Origin: a virus
DNA length: 64,000 nt
Strand: one strand, 5' to 3'
IMG/VR virus record: IMGVR_UViG_3300020392_000011
Span: 1 to 64,000 of that record
Position 1 is the first letter of the stretch. Each line of letters starts with the position of its first letter. The position numbers were made by a program, and so were the translations under genes. Under the pieces are notes generated by a model, which had not been told where the DNA came from, did no database searches, and worked only from the letters and a program-made list of their open reading frames with translations. Shown here in pieces: positions 11,351 through 20,970 of this stretch.

Positions 11351-12117
11351 TAGGAAATAATATTAAATTACATCCCGCTCTATGCTTTAGCTTTGATGCA
11401 TTAAATACAAAATGCTATTCAGGTTCTGGTACAACATTTACTGAAATGGTAAGTGGACAAACAGGAACAGCAACAACTGCTAGTGGAGGAACTCTTGCAT
11501 TAGATAGTACATTAGGCTCAAGTCATTTAAAATTTACTAATACAAATGCTGCTGATAGAACTGCATATATTTCTTTTCCTGTAAATATAACAAGTAATAG
11601 TGGCGGTGTATATGTACCACAAGGATCAAATGCTACATGGAATTGGTGGCATTATTTTCAGGATGCAGGTAATGTTGATCATCCAAATTATGGTTGGGAA
11701 ACTGGTAATGGTTGGAATGGAATTGCAGGATTTGTTTTTGGTACAGGGTTTGGTACAGATGGTCCAAGATGGGGAATAGCTGGTGAAGATTATACAGTGT
11801 ATAATGAAACGGGTTCTACAACTGGAGATTATAGAACTAATGAATGGCAAAATTATTGTGTAACATTCAATGGCAATGATTCATCAAATAATGTAAAGAC
11901 ATATTTAAATGGTACTCTAGTTGATGAAAGAAATGTAGGAAGTTCAAATAAAGTAATTCCTGCTACTAATACTAACAATTTATTTATTGGTGCGACTAAT
12001 AACAGAGGTGGCAATTGGAATGGTTATATGGATATAGTGCAAATGTATGAAGCTACTTTAAATGCATCAGAAGTAAAAGAATTATACAATTCATATAAAG
12101 GAAGGTTTGGTTTATAA
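11347..12117 (+). CDS. LamG/concanavalin-like virion protein, 256 aa
   Basis: Single-domain protein resembling the LamG / concanavalin A-like lectin fold. An N-terminal strand reads LCFSFDALNTKCYSGSG, the middle has EWQNYCVTFNGNDSSNNVKT and a turn with YLNGTLVDE, and the end is NWNGYMDIVQMYEATLNASE followed by a short helix. Such domains bind glycans, so it is inferred to be a surface-exposed recognition protein of the particle. It overlaps the 38-codon gene by 4 bases and the next LamG gene by 1 base (TAATG). Confidence 0.75.
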   Translation: MIGNNIKLHPALCFSFDALNTKCYSGSGTTFTEMVSGQTGTATTASGGTLALDSTLGSSHLKFTNTNAADRTAYISFPVNITSNSGGVYVPQGSNATWNWWHYFQDAGNVDHPNYGWETGNGWNGIAGFVFGTGFGTDGPRWGIAGEDYTVYNETGSTTGDYRTNEWQNYCVTFNGNDSSNNVKTYLNGTLVDERNVGSSNKVIPATNTNNLFIGATNNRGGNWNGYMDIVQMYEATLNASEVKELYNSYKGRFGL

Positions 12118-13466
12118 TGGCAATAGGAAGTCCAGTATCAAATGCTAATCTAGAATTTTGGTGGGATATGGATAGCCGTAAGTCATTTAAAGGTAAGCCT
12201 ACTACTAATTTTTGTTATCATAGAAATTCTATTCATCAACCCAAAGAGAATTTATCATTTCATAATTATAATAATGATGCAACTTTTAATAAAAATCATC
12301 CTGGTAGAGTAGTTGTAAATTCGCCTACGGGTGGTACATTATCAACAAACGTTAATACTGGAGTTAATAGTGGTAATTGGCAAGTAACACATCATGGATA
12401 TTGGAAGTGGGATTTTCAAAGAAGAAAAGCTTGTTTTTTTATGAATGATGTTGATGCCCAATGGAAAGCAAACTCATTTGGTTTAGGCCAAAGTTTAACC
12501 AATTATAATTTAGCTGCAGGTGATACGTTTTCTCTGTCATGGGATCAATGGACGAGTAGAATTGATAAATGTGCTCGAGCAGGTTTATATATGCGAAATA
12601 CCTCTGGCACTAGGGGGTTTCATGCTGGTCAATCTACTGGTGCAACTGCAAAAAATACTATACCTTATAAATGGCAAAGAGTATATCATACATTTACAGT
12701 ACCGTCGAATATGGATATGAGTTATCATGTACAAATATATTGTTATGGTTTTTATAATGCTCGCGGTGTAGTTAAAATGGATAACTTACAATTTGAAAAA
12801 GGTAACCCATCTTATTTTGTACAAGACTCAAAAGGCGATCCTGTAAGTACTAGAAGTTCTACTGAAGGATTAATAGATTTGAGTGGTAATAATACAATTA
12901 CAATTAATGATTTTAACTATTTGGCTGATGCAAGCTTTAATCTTACTGGTAGTTCTCATTATGCATCCGTCAGTGGTAGCTTAGCAACTGATTGCGATGG
13001 TAATGTTACAATGATGAGTTGGTTTAAACAATTAAGTAGAAATGGTCCACATCAAACTATTGTATGTACAAATACGGGTTATAGACAAGGTATGAAATTA
13101 ATGAGTGCATACCATGCTCAAGGTGGAGCATTTTGGGTTGCAAATGCAGATGGAACGGGCGATACATTACTAAATACAGGTGGTACAACATTAGAAAATA
13201 CTGGTATTCATCATATAGCAGCTACAAGAAATAGTAGTACAGGAGCATTAAAAATATATTTAGATGGAGTTTTAGTTAATACTGCTACTGGCTCGACTGG
13301 AGATGTATCTAATACTAGTACATCAAATGCAAAGATAGGCTTAGAGTATCATTCAGGAAGTTATGGTGCTAACTCTACAATTTATGATACAAGAGTTTAT
13401 AGTAGAGAACTTTCTTCAAATGAAATATTAACAATATATAACTCAACCAAATCTAAATACTTATAA
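12117..13466 (+). CDS. CBM-like plus LamG-like virion protein, 449 aa
   Basis: Two parts. Residues ~30-240 look like a carbohydrate-binding jelly roll ending VVKMDNLQFEKGNPSYFV, a typical CBM-like closing strand. Residues ~265-449 form a LamG-like domain (DGNVTMMSWFKQLSRNG..., HHIAATRNSSTGALKIYLDG, and TIYDTRVYSRELSSNEI near the end). Inferred glycan-binding adhesin component. The stop codon lies inside the late promoter of the following gene, so the cluster 10311-13466 is probably one transcriptional unit with the upstream fibre gene. Confidence 0.75.
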   Translation: MAIGSPVSNANLEFWWDMDSRKSFKGKPTTNFCYHRNSIHQPKENLSFHNYNNDATFNKNHPGRVVVNSPTGGTLSTNVNTGVNSGNWQVTHHGYWKWDFQRRKACFFMNDVDAQWKANSFGLGQSLTNYNLAAGDTFSLSWDQWTSRIDKCARAGLYMRNTSGTRGFHAGQSTGATAKNTIPYKWQRVYHTFTVPSNMDMSYHVQIYCYGFYNARGVVKMDNLQFEKGNPSYFVQDSKGDPVSTRSSTEGLIDLSGNNTITINDFNYLADASFNLTGSSHYASVSGSLATDCDGNVTMMSWFKQLSRNGPHQTIVCTNTGYRQGMKLMSAYHAQGGAFWVANADGTGDTLLNTGGTTLENTGIHHIAATRNSSTGALKIYLDGVLVNTATGSTGDVSNTSTSNAKIGLEYHSGSYGANSTIYDTRVYSRELSSNEILTIYNSTKSKYL

Positions 13467-13469
13467 ATA
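13462..13469 (+). promoter_or_regulatory. Late promoter TATAAATA
   Basis: Exact TATAAATA overlapping the stop codon of the upstream LamG gene and 20 bases before the ATG of the S74-domain fibre gene, which also has an AAAGGAAA ribosome site. Confidence 0.75.
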
Positions 13470-13488
13470 GTATAAAGGAAACATATTT

Positions 13489-16400
13489 ATGGCATTAACT
13501 GATAAAGATATTTTAATTACCCCAAACGACGGGTCATCTACCGCTGATCCAAAACAGGAGTTTACTGGTGCAAGTTCTAGTGCAAGTGATACAATTACAC
13601 TTGAAACTCAATTTGATGGCAGTATTACTACACTAAGTTTTGATGGAAGCGAGGGTCAATTATTTTCTATTAGTAACGATTTAACTGGAACAATATTTGC
13701 AGTAAACGATTCTGCCGGTGTACCATCTCTTGAAATAGATAACGATGGCGAAGTACGGATAGCAGAATTTAGTGGTAATGTTGGTATTGGACTTACAGCT
13801 CCAGCTGATAAATTGCATGTCAAAGGTACTAGAATTAGGTTAGACGGAACTCAATATGAGTTACGAACTTCAGCTGGTGTATTCAGAGCTGCACTTAAAG
13901 ATGATGGTGGCCAAACAACATTATTTGCAGATGGCAATGGATCACAACCATATCTTAAATTTAATGGTTCTGATGTTATTATTGGTGATGGCACTTCAGG
14001 ACAAGCCAAAGCATTGCAATTATTTGTAGGTTCAGCTGCAGTAACTACTGATAATACTGGTCTTACATTTACACTGGACGGAACATATTCCGACGGTAGA
14101 TTCGAACACAGATTTAGAAAAAGAGATGAAGGTGGTGGAATACCACTTTATATCGATAAAACTGATGGAACTGCAAATTCTCATACAGCTATAGCTAGAT
14201 TTGGGAGTTATACAAGTAATGCTGATCAATTTGAAGTCTATGGTGGTGCAAAAGTATCAGGTAACTTAACAGTTACAGGTGTTGCTAATATTACTGGTGG
14301 TGTAACATGCTCTACAGTAAATACTGGCCAGGGTTCAACTGAAGTACACTTAATGAACCAAAATGTTAGAACATCAGATGCAGTAACATTCACTACAGTT
14401 AATACGGGACAAGGTGCAACAGAAGTTCATTTAATGAACCAAAATTTAAGAACAACTGATGATGTTACATTTGATGATTTAACTGTTACAGGCAACTTAA
14501 CTATTACTGGTGATCTTAACACTGTATCAGTTACCGATTTAGATGTAGCTGATAAAACAATTACATTAGGTAGAGGCCAAACGGAAGCTAACTCAGGAGG
14601 AAGTGGTATTATAATTGATGGTTCTGGTGCATCTCTACTTTGGGACGAAGCCGATAATTATTGGGCTTTTAATAAAAAAATAGCGTTTGACACAACACCT
14701 ACAACTACTAACCAAGCTCTTGGTATCAGATGGACAGGATTTGATAAAGAAGGAACTACTGATTTTTCTGATGTAGCAGAGATAATTCATACTACAAATA
14801 CTGGAGGTCACTCAGGATCTGTACTTTTAATAAAGTCTCAAAACGACTCAAACGATGGTATCGCCTTTAACACAAATACTAGTTCATTCTTATATCGTAA
14901 TAGTAATAAAATTTGGGATGCTGGTAATGATGGTTCAGGTTCAGGATTAGATGCCGATAAACTTGACGGTGTACAAGGTTCATCATTCTTAAGAAGTGAT
15001 GCAAATGATACTGCAACAGGCGTAATTACATTTGCTAATACTCCTACCTTGGGAGGAACAACCTCTAATGAAGGTGGAGAAATAAACTTTGGTGCACCAA
15101 CAGGTGGTGTACATTCATCATTTGCTTTAGATAATTACCAAGGGCATTTTAGAGTACACACTCTTCAGTCAGGAAAAGAATTTAGAATACATAGTGCTTC
15201 AAGTGGATTAACAACTATAGGCTCAAATATAGGAACTGTATGGGCATCTGGTAACGATGGTAGCGGTTCAGGATTAGATGCAGATACATTAGATGGTGTT
15301 AACAGTGGTTCATTCTTAAGAAGTGATGCAAACGATACTTATACTGGAACTTTATCATTAGCTGGTGTCATAAAAGATAGTGGTGATAACAGACAAATCC
15401 GATTAATGCATGGCACTACAAGCTCTCAACCTGCAATCGGGGTTGGTGAACAAGGCGTCTATGGTATGAAAATACGTTGGAACTCAGGCAGCAATATTGA
15501 GTTTGATGGATTCTGGAATACAAGTGTTACTGGTTCAAGAAATAGAGATTTAGGTAGCATTAATGTAAATAGTGCAGTATGGGATTTACCTACTGGTGTA
15601 TTAATAAACGGAAGCACAGCATGGCATGCTGGTAATGACGGTTCAGGTTCAGGTCTAGATGCAGATACTCTTGATGGACAACATGGTTCACATTATTTAA
15701 ATGCTAGTAATATTTCTTCAGGAACTCTTGCAGCAGCTAGAATACCAAACTTAGATGCGTCCAAGATTACGGCAGGAACATTCGCAGACGCTAGGATTCC
15801 TAATTTAGCGGGCTCTAAGATTACAAGTGGTACAGTTCCTGTAGCAAGAATAAACTCTTCCAGTTCTACGTTTTTACTTGGTGGTATAAAAATTGCAGCT
15901 ACTAATAATTCTCAAAATTTTATTGCTTTTTCGGGAACAACAGGAGATCAGCCTGGTAACTTTAATCACTCTTATATTGGAGAACAAATTTACGGTGGCA
16001 GTGAAAAATCAGAATTAGTTTTAGCAAAATATAATGATGTACAAGGTTCTTCTGGTTCAGATAGAATTAGAATGATCGGTAACAATATTGTATTCGATAC
16101 TTATAATTCTGTTATTACACCATCTACAAATGCATCATTAAGTACTGCGGTAGGAACAGGAAGTCCAAGTACGAGAATGACTATAAATCAAAATGGTTTA
16201 GTGACTATAAATTCTGTTAATAATGCTTATGCCTTCCAGGTGTTTGGTGGAGATACTGATTCATTTTTTGGTGTATCAGATGATGCAAATAACAGTGCTA
16301 ATATTATTGTTACTAGGTCTAATGGAGTAACATCTTTTCAGCATTTAGGTCATACTGGTGCAACTACAATAAACGGTACTTTAACAGTCTCAGGAAACAT

Positions 16401-17868
16401 CATTGGTAATGACATTAAAGCAGCAGGTTCAGGTGGTCTTTCTTTACAAACAGATGAAGGTACAAAAAGATTAGAAATAACGGATGGTGGAACAGTTGAT
16501 ATTAAAAACGCAAGTCTAAGAATTGGCACAACCACAGTTATAGATTCATCAAGAAATTTAACTAATATAGGAACTATCTCTAGTAGCCACATTACAACGG
16601 TTGATGGTAGTACTATACAATTATTTAATAGTTCTAGCACATCTGGTGGTGGTATAAAAATACCACGAGGGGGTCATATAACTTTCTATGGAGATGGTAG
16701 TTCTCATCATGGTATTGGCTCAAGGAATCAAAGTAATACCGTAGATGATGATTTAATGATTAGTTCTTATGGAGCAGTTTATATTGACCTTGATTCTAAT
16801 AATAATAATTCATCTGGTGCTGACTTTGTAATTGGTAGACATAACGCTACTAATCAAGATTTATTAACTGTAAGTGGAGAAACTGGTCTTGTACAAACAA
16901 CTGGTAATATTGTAAATGATATAGGTAATTCAGGTAATGACTCATATATCGAATTAAAAAATACTGGTTATACTGGTAATGTTACATCATTAAGACAAAA
17001 CGCTGATGCTGCAAGGTCAGAACTTAACGCAACAGAAAGACCAATATATATTCAGGCTGGTAGCGGAGGCGGTGTCAGTGGCGCGGAAGTAAGATTATTA
17101 TGCAACCAAGTATTGGGTTTAAGAGTAGATGATGCTGGTGATTTACATATGCCCGCAAGATTAAGACATCAAGGTGATGCAAATACTTATATACAATTCC
17201 ATTCGGCAGATCAATTTAGAGTTGTTACAGGTGGTAATGAAAGATTAGAGGTTAACAGCTCGGGTGTATCAATTGGTACATCGTCTGCCAGAATTCCATT
17301 ATCATTTGCAAATGTTTCTGCAATATCATCTACAGCGAATACTCTTAGGGTAGGTGATGTCGATGAAAACGATGACTATTCAGCAGTAGACATACTTGCC
17401 ATGGCTGGTACAGGTAGAGTTTATATAGAAGATGGTGCCGTGTTTATTCATGGAACAGGTACTTCTAGTGCAAAATTTAGATTTAACAGTAGTGGCCAAT
17501 TAGATGCTGCTAATGATATTGTTGCATTCTCATCAGCCTTTTCTTCTGATAGAAAGCTTAAAGAAAATATACGCCCCTTAGAAAATTCATTAAATAAAGT
17601 ATTAACGCTAGAAGGAGTAAAGTTTGACTGGAAATCTAAAGAAAGAAAAAATGATCAATTAGGATTTATAGCACAAGATGTAGAAAAAGTGTTACCAGAA
17701 CTTGTAAATGAAGTGGATACATTAGGGACAGAAGATGAAAAACATAAGGTTGTAAACTATGATGGTGTAATACCAGTCCTAGTAGAAGCAATGAAAGAAC
17801 AACAAAAACTTATAAATAGACTAGAGGAAAGAATAAAAGACCTCGAAGATAAAAGCGGAGAAAATTAA
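13489..17868 (+). CDS. Giant fibre protein with C-terminal S74 autoprotease/chaperone domain, 1459 aa
   Basis: Long repeat region followed by an intramolecular chaperone auto-processing domain (Peptidase_S74). The repeats include several copies of a W-x-x-GNDGSGSGLDAD-x-LDG unit and the LTVTG...ITLGRGQTEANSGG module. The C-terminal ~107 residues hold SSDRKLKENIRPLENSL, then FDWKSKERKNDQLGFIAQDV and VPELVNE-like motifs, and finish with a coiled coil. In the S74 family the chaperone drives trimer folding and cuts itself off at a serine with the help of a lysine; here the candidates are Ser1353 in S-D-R-K and Lys1356 or Lys1358. It is therefore inferred to be a trimeric fibre or spike whose last ~107 residues are removed. 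Confidence 0.88.
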   Translation: MALTDKDILITPNDGSSTADPKQEFTGASSSASDTITLETQFDGSITTLSFDGSEGQLFSISNDLTGTIFAVNDSAGVPSLEIDNDGEVRIAEFSGNVGIGLTAPADKLHVKGTRIRLDGTQYELRTSAGVFRAALKDDGGQTTLFADGNGSQPYLKFNGSDVIIGDGTSGQAKALQLFVGSAAVTTDNTGLTFTLDGTYSDGRFEHRFRKRDEGGGIPLYIDKTDGTANSHTAIARFGSYTSNADQFEVYGGAKVSGNLTVTGVANITGGVTCSTVNTGQGSTEVHLMNQNVRTSDAVTFTTVNTGQGATEVHLMNQNLRTTDDVTFDDLTVTGNLTITGDLNTVSVTDLDVADKTITLGRGQTEANSGGSGIIIDGSGASLLWDEADNYWAFNKKIAFDTTPTTTNQALGIRWTGFDKEGTTDFSDVAEIIHTTNTGGHSGSVLLIKSQNDSNDGIAFNTNTSSFLYRNSNKIWDAGNDGSGSGLDADKLDGVQGSSFLRSDANDTATGVITFANTPTLGGTTSNEGGEINFGAPTGGVHSSFALDNYQGHFRVHTLQSGKEFRIHSASSGLTTIGSNIGTVWASGNDGSGSGLDADTLDGVNSGSFLRSDANDTYTGTLSLAGVIKDSGDNRQIRLMHGTTSSQPAIGVGEQGVYGMKIRWNSGSNIEFDGFWNTSVTGSRNRDLGSINVNSAVWDLPTGVLINGSTAWHAGNDGSGSGLDADTLDGQHGSHYLNASNISSGTLAAARIPNLDASKITAGTFADARIPNLAGSKITSGTVPVARINSSSSTFLLGGIKIAATNNSQNFIAFSGTTGDQPGNFNHSYIGEQIYGGSEKSELVLAKYNDVQGSSGSDRIRMIGNNIVFDTYNSVITPSTNASLSTAVGTGSPSTRMTINQNGLVTINSVNNAYAFQVFGGDTDSFFGVSDDANNSANIIVTRSNGVTSFQHLGHTGATTINGTLTVSGNIIGNDIKAAGSGGLSLQTDEGTKRLEITDGGTVDIKNASLRIGTTTVIDSSRNLTNIGTISSSHITTVDGSTIQLFNSSSTSGGGIKIPRGGHITFYGDGSSHHGIGSRNQSNTVDDDLMISSYGAVYIDLDSNNNNSSGADFVIGRHNATNQDLLTVSGETGLVQTTGNIVNDIGNSGNDSYIELKNTGYTGNVTSLRQNADAARSELNATERPIYIQAGSGGGVSGAEVRLLCNQVLGLRVDDAGDLHMPARLRHQGDANTYIQFHSADQFRVVTGGNERLEVNSSGVSIGTSSARIPLSFANVSAISSTANTLRVGDVDENDDYSAVDILAMAGTGRVYIEDGAVFIHGTGTSSAKFRFNSSGQLDAANDIVAFSSAFSSDRKLKENIRPLENSLNKVLTLEGVKFDWKSKERKNDQLGFIAQDVEKVLPELVNEVDTLGTEDEKHKVVNYDGVIPVLVEAMKEQQKLINRLEERIKDLEDKSGEN

Positions 17869-17869
17869 A

Positions 17870-18097
17870 ATGAATATCACACATACATATGACGCACCAT
17901 CAGGTGACGAAAAAGTTGTTGAAGTAACATTTGAATGTGATGAACCCGATGTAACTCACATTAGAACAATAAATGCAGTATTTGATGCAGATGGAGATTA
18001 TAATGCTGGATTAACTGAAGAGCGTGTTGTTGAGGTTGGATTAGGCGTTAAAAATAAAATCGCAGTAGGTGCTATTTCAACACAAGAAGAGGAATAA
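17870..18097 (+). CDS. Small conserved-looking protein, 75 aa
   Basis: ATG one base after the stop of the S74 fibre gene, with GCGGAGAAAA as ribosome site. It ends one base before gp13. The 75-residue acidic product (starts MNITHTYDAPSGDEKVV) has no membrane segment; the pattern VEVTFECDEPDVTHIRTINAVFDADG suggests a small beta domain. Not recognised. Its position between fibre and neck genes argues for a structural or assembly role. Confidence 0.65.
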   Translation: MNITHTYDAPSGDEKVVEVTFECDEPDVTHIRTINAVFDADGDYNAGLTEERVVEVGLGVKNKIAVGAISTQEEE

Positions 18098-18098
18098 A

Positions 18099-18848
18099 AT
18101 GGCAGTACCAAATAGCAGAGATACATTAATTGATTATTGCTTAAGGGCACTTGGTGCACCTGTAATTGAAATTAATGTTGATGATGACCAAGTTTCAGAT
18201 AGAGTCGATGAAGCTTTACAGTTTTATCAACATTATCATGCAGATGCTATTGAAAAGGTATTTTTAAAACATCAAGTTACACAAACAGATATTAACAATA
18301 AATATCTAACTTTAAATGGATTAGTTACTGAAGTAATTAGAGTCCTACCTATTAGAGATACTATAAGCTCAAATAATTTATTTGATATTAAATATCAGAT
18401 GCATTTAAATGATATGTTTAGTTTAGGTTACATGGGTTCACTATTAGAATACTCCATGGCACAACAATATCTAAGCACATTAGATTTAATTATAGATTCT
18501 GATAGTAAGTTTGCACAATTTGATAAACATAGAAATAGATTAGAAATACATATGAAATGGGACGAGGAACTTGCAGTAGGCGACTTTCTAGTAGTTGAAG
18601 CATATCGTATTATTGATCCAGAAACTTTTACAGAAGTTTATAACGACTATTATTTAAAGAAATATCTAACAGCATTACTAAAAAGACAATGGGGTGCTAA
18701 CCTATTAAAATTTGAAGGAATGCAAATGCCAGGTGGAGTAACATTCAATGGCCGACAGCTATTTGATGATGCAAATGAAGAACTACAAAGGTTGGAAGAA
18801 GAAGTTAGACTTAATTGGGAAGAGCCAGTCGATTTTTACACAGGATAA
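18099..18848 (+). CDS. gp13: Neck protein gp13
   Basis: Homologue of T4 gp13, which with gp14 forms the neck that closes the filled head and receives the tail. The N-terminus (LIDYCLRALGAPVIEINVDD) is the typical signature of marine T4-like gp13. I place the start at ATG 18099, directly after AGAGGAAT, rather than at the in-frame upstream codon at 18069, which would add ten atypical residues and overlap the previous gene. 249 residues. It lies in the order gp13-gp14-gp15-gp16-gp17 as in T4. Confidence 0.9.
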   Translation: MAVPNSRDTLIDYCLRALGAPVIEINVDDDQVSDRVDEALQFYQHYHADAIEKVFLKHQVTQTDINNKYLTLNGLVTEVIRVLPIRDTISSNNLFDIKYQMHLNDMFSLGYMGSLLEYSMAQQYLSTLDLIIDSDSKFAQFDKHRNRLEIHMKWDEELAVGDFLVVEAYRIIDPETFTEVYNDYYLKKYLTALLKRQWGANLLKFEGMQMPGGVTFNGRQLFDDANEELQRLEEEVRLNWEEPVDFYTG

Positions 18849-18851
18849 AAA

Positions 18852-19793
18852 ATGCCTAGGAATGTTTATTTTTCACAGGCAGTAAGATCCGAACAAAACT
18901 TATACGAAGATCTTATTGTCGAATCACTAAAAATATATGGACAAGATGTCTATTATATTCCGCGCACGTTAGTAAATAGAGATACTATATTGAACGAGGA
19001 TCCTGGATCCAAGTTTGATGATGCATATTTAATGGAAGCATACATTGAAAATGTTGATGGATTTGAAGGAGCAGGCGATTTATATTCTAAATTTGGTTTA
19101 GAAATTAGAGATGAAGCTACATTTATAATATCTAGAAAGGTATGGAACCACTCTGTGGGTTTAAACGAAGACTCATCAAAACCTAGGGAAGGAGATTTAC
19201 TATTCTTTCCAATGACAAATAAGTTCTTTGAAATATCATATGTAGAACACGATTCTCCGTTTTTCCAACTATCTAATTTGCCAGTATACAAATTAGTATG
19301 TAACTTATTTGAATATTCTGATGAGCAAATAGAAACTGGTGTCGAAGAAATAGATGATAAGACTGGTGCAGAAGCTTATCAGATAGCTATGGATCTAACA
19401 GTAAATAGTGGTAATCATTTTGAGCACTCAGAAATAGTAACTCAAGAATTAGTACCAGCTTCTGGTGGAACACCAGCAATTAAAATATTTGGTGAAGTAC
19501 AAACTATTACGAAAACTTCAGACCTAGCTGCAACCATATCAGTTTCCAATATTGGTGTTAGTGGATCTGAAACATATAGACAATTCGTAGCTTCAGGAAC
19601 CAAACCACTTGTTGGACAAACAAGTACAAACTCTTGTATAATAACTAAAGTATATGATATTGGCGATAATGATACAACTAAGGTATTAGCTTCTGACGGA
19701 GCTGCACAAAATGTTGCATTTGAAGCAATCGGCGATAACTTTATAGACTTTACCGAATCTAATCCATTCGGCGATCCATCGGAGACATTCTAA
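18852..19793 (+). CDS. gp14: Neck protein gp14
   Basis: Homologue of T4 gp14 neck protein: N-terminal EQNLYEDLIVESLKIYGQDV and YYIPRTLVNRDTILNED motifs, then LMEAYIENVDGFEGAGDLYSKFG. 313 residues. It acts with gp13 at the portal vertex after packaging. Starts three bases after gp13 and ends in a TAATG overlap with gp15. Confidence 0.9.
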   Translation: MPRNVYFSQAVRSEQNLYEDLIVESLKIYGQDVYYIPRTLVNRDTILNEDPGSKFDDAYLMEAYIENVDGFEGAGDLYSKFGLEIRDEATFIISRKVWNHSVGLNEDSSKPREGDLLFFPMTNKFFEISYVEHDSPFFQLSNLPVYKLVCNLFEYSDEQIETGVEEIDDKTGAEAYQIAMDLTVNSGNHFEHSEIVTQELVPASGGTPAIKIFGEVQTITKTSDLAATISVSNIGVSGSETYRQFVASGTKPLVGQTSTNSCIITKVYDIGDNDTTKVLASDGAAQNVAFEAIGDNFIDFTESNPFGDPSETF

Positions 19794-20548
19794 TGTTTGG
19801 AGGTCACTTTTATCACGCAACAATGAGAAAATCAGTAGCTGTATTTGGTACATTATTTAATAACATAAATGTAATACGAAAAGACGGCAGTGGAGGAATA
19901 TTAAATCAAGTTAAAGTTCCATTAGCGTATGGGCCTAAACAAAAATTCTTAGCTCGATTAGATCAGGAAACTGGCATTGATGCACCTTTGGCAATTAAGT
20001 TACCAAGAATGGCATTTGAAATTACATCATTAGAAATAGATGATAGCCAAAAATTGCAAAAGAAAAATAAAATAGTAGAAACACACGGCAGTGATATTAC
20101 AAAAAGAAAAACAATTAATCATTATACATCGTATAATATTGGAATGTCACTATTTATTTTAACAAAAAACCAAGACGATGGTTTACAAATTATGGAACAA
20201 ATATTACCATATTTTCAGCCAGATTACACAGTAACAATAAAACCTGTAGATAATTTTACATATAAGCAGGATGTTCCTATCGTATTAGATTCAGTATCTA
20301 TTGATGACCAATACGAAGGAGATTTTACAGAACGAAGAGTATTAACTTATCAGCTTGATTTCACTATGAAAATGAAGTTCTATGGACCAACTAAAGATGT
20401 TGGTTTAATTAGAGAAGTAAATGTTGATATTGAAAAATTTGGAACACAAAACATTATGGAGGAAATAGATTTTACAGTTGGAGCTAGTGATACTGCAGAA
20501 AACTTTACTGTAACTACTACAATTGATAATAATCCATTAGTAGATTAA
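19793..20548 (+). CDS. gp15: Tail sheath stabiliser/completion protein gp15
   Basis: 251 residues matching T4 gp15, the hexameric ring at the top of the tail that terminates the sheath and binds the neck. Diagnostic N-terminus: MFGGHFYHATMRKSVAVFGT and LFNNINVIRK, then VPLAYGPKQKFLARL. It overlaps gp14 and the next gene by one base at each end. Confidence 0.9.
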   Translation: MFGGHFYHATMRKSVAVFGTLFNNINVIRKDGSGGILNQVKVPLAYGPKQKFLARLDQETGIDAPLAIKLPRMAFEITSLEIDDSQKLQKKNKIVETHGSDITKRKTINHYTSYNIGMSLFILTKNQDDGLQIMEQILPYFQPDYTVTIKPVDNFTYKQDVPIVLDSVSIDDQYEGDFTERRVLTYQLDFTMKMKFYGPTKDVGLIREVNVDIEKFGTQNIMEEIDFTVGASDTAENFTVTTTIDNNPLVD

Positions 20549-20970
20549 TGACTGATAAATTAGAAAAAATGAAAACATCACTGACTAAAAATTTGCCAGT
20601 GAAAGAAAAGCTACCAAAAATAGCAATTGATAAAGATATAAAAGATGATTATGAGTTTTCTCGTGAAACATATAAGAACCTTATAAAGGTAGGTTCCAGG
20701 TCTCTAGATATATTAGCAGACTTAGCCAGAGAGTCAGAACACCCCAGAGCATTTGAAGTATTATCCAAATCTATAAAAGATATCGGTGACACAACTGAAA
20801 AATTGATGGCTCTACAAAAAGCTCATCAAGATTTAACAGCTGAAGAACGAGAAGAAGTGAAAAAGCTAACGCAGAATAATGTGTTTATTGGTAGCACTAC
20901 CGATTTACAAAGATTATTGTTAGATAAAGATAAGGATAGAGTCATAGATGCACCAAAAGATAAAGAATAG
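20548..20970 (+). CDS. gp16: Small terminase subunit gp16
   Basis: Position directly before gp17, length (140 aa) and all-helical charged composition with a coiled-coil core (ETYKNLIKVGSRSLDILADL) fit T4 gp16, the DNA-recognition ring that regulates packaging. Sequence similarity in this family is low, so context carries much of the call. It overlaps gp15 by one base and gp17 by 23 bases. Confidence 0.85.
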   Translation: MTDKLEKMKTSLTKNLPVKEKLPKIAIDKDIKDDYEFSRETYKNLIKVGSRSLDILADLARESEHPRAFEVLSKSIKDIGDTTEKLMALQKAHQDLTAEEREEVKKLTQNNVFIGSTTDLQRLLLDKDKDRVIDAPKDKE

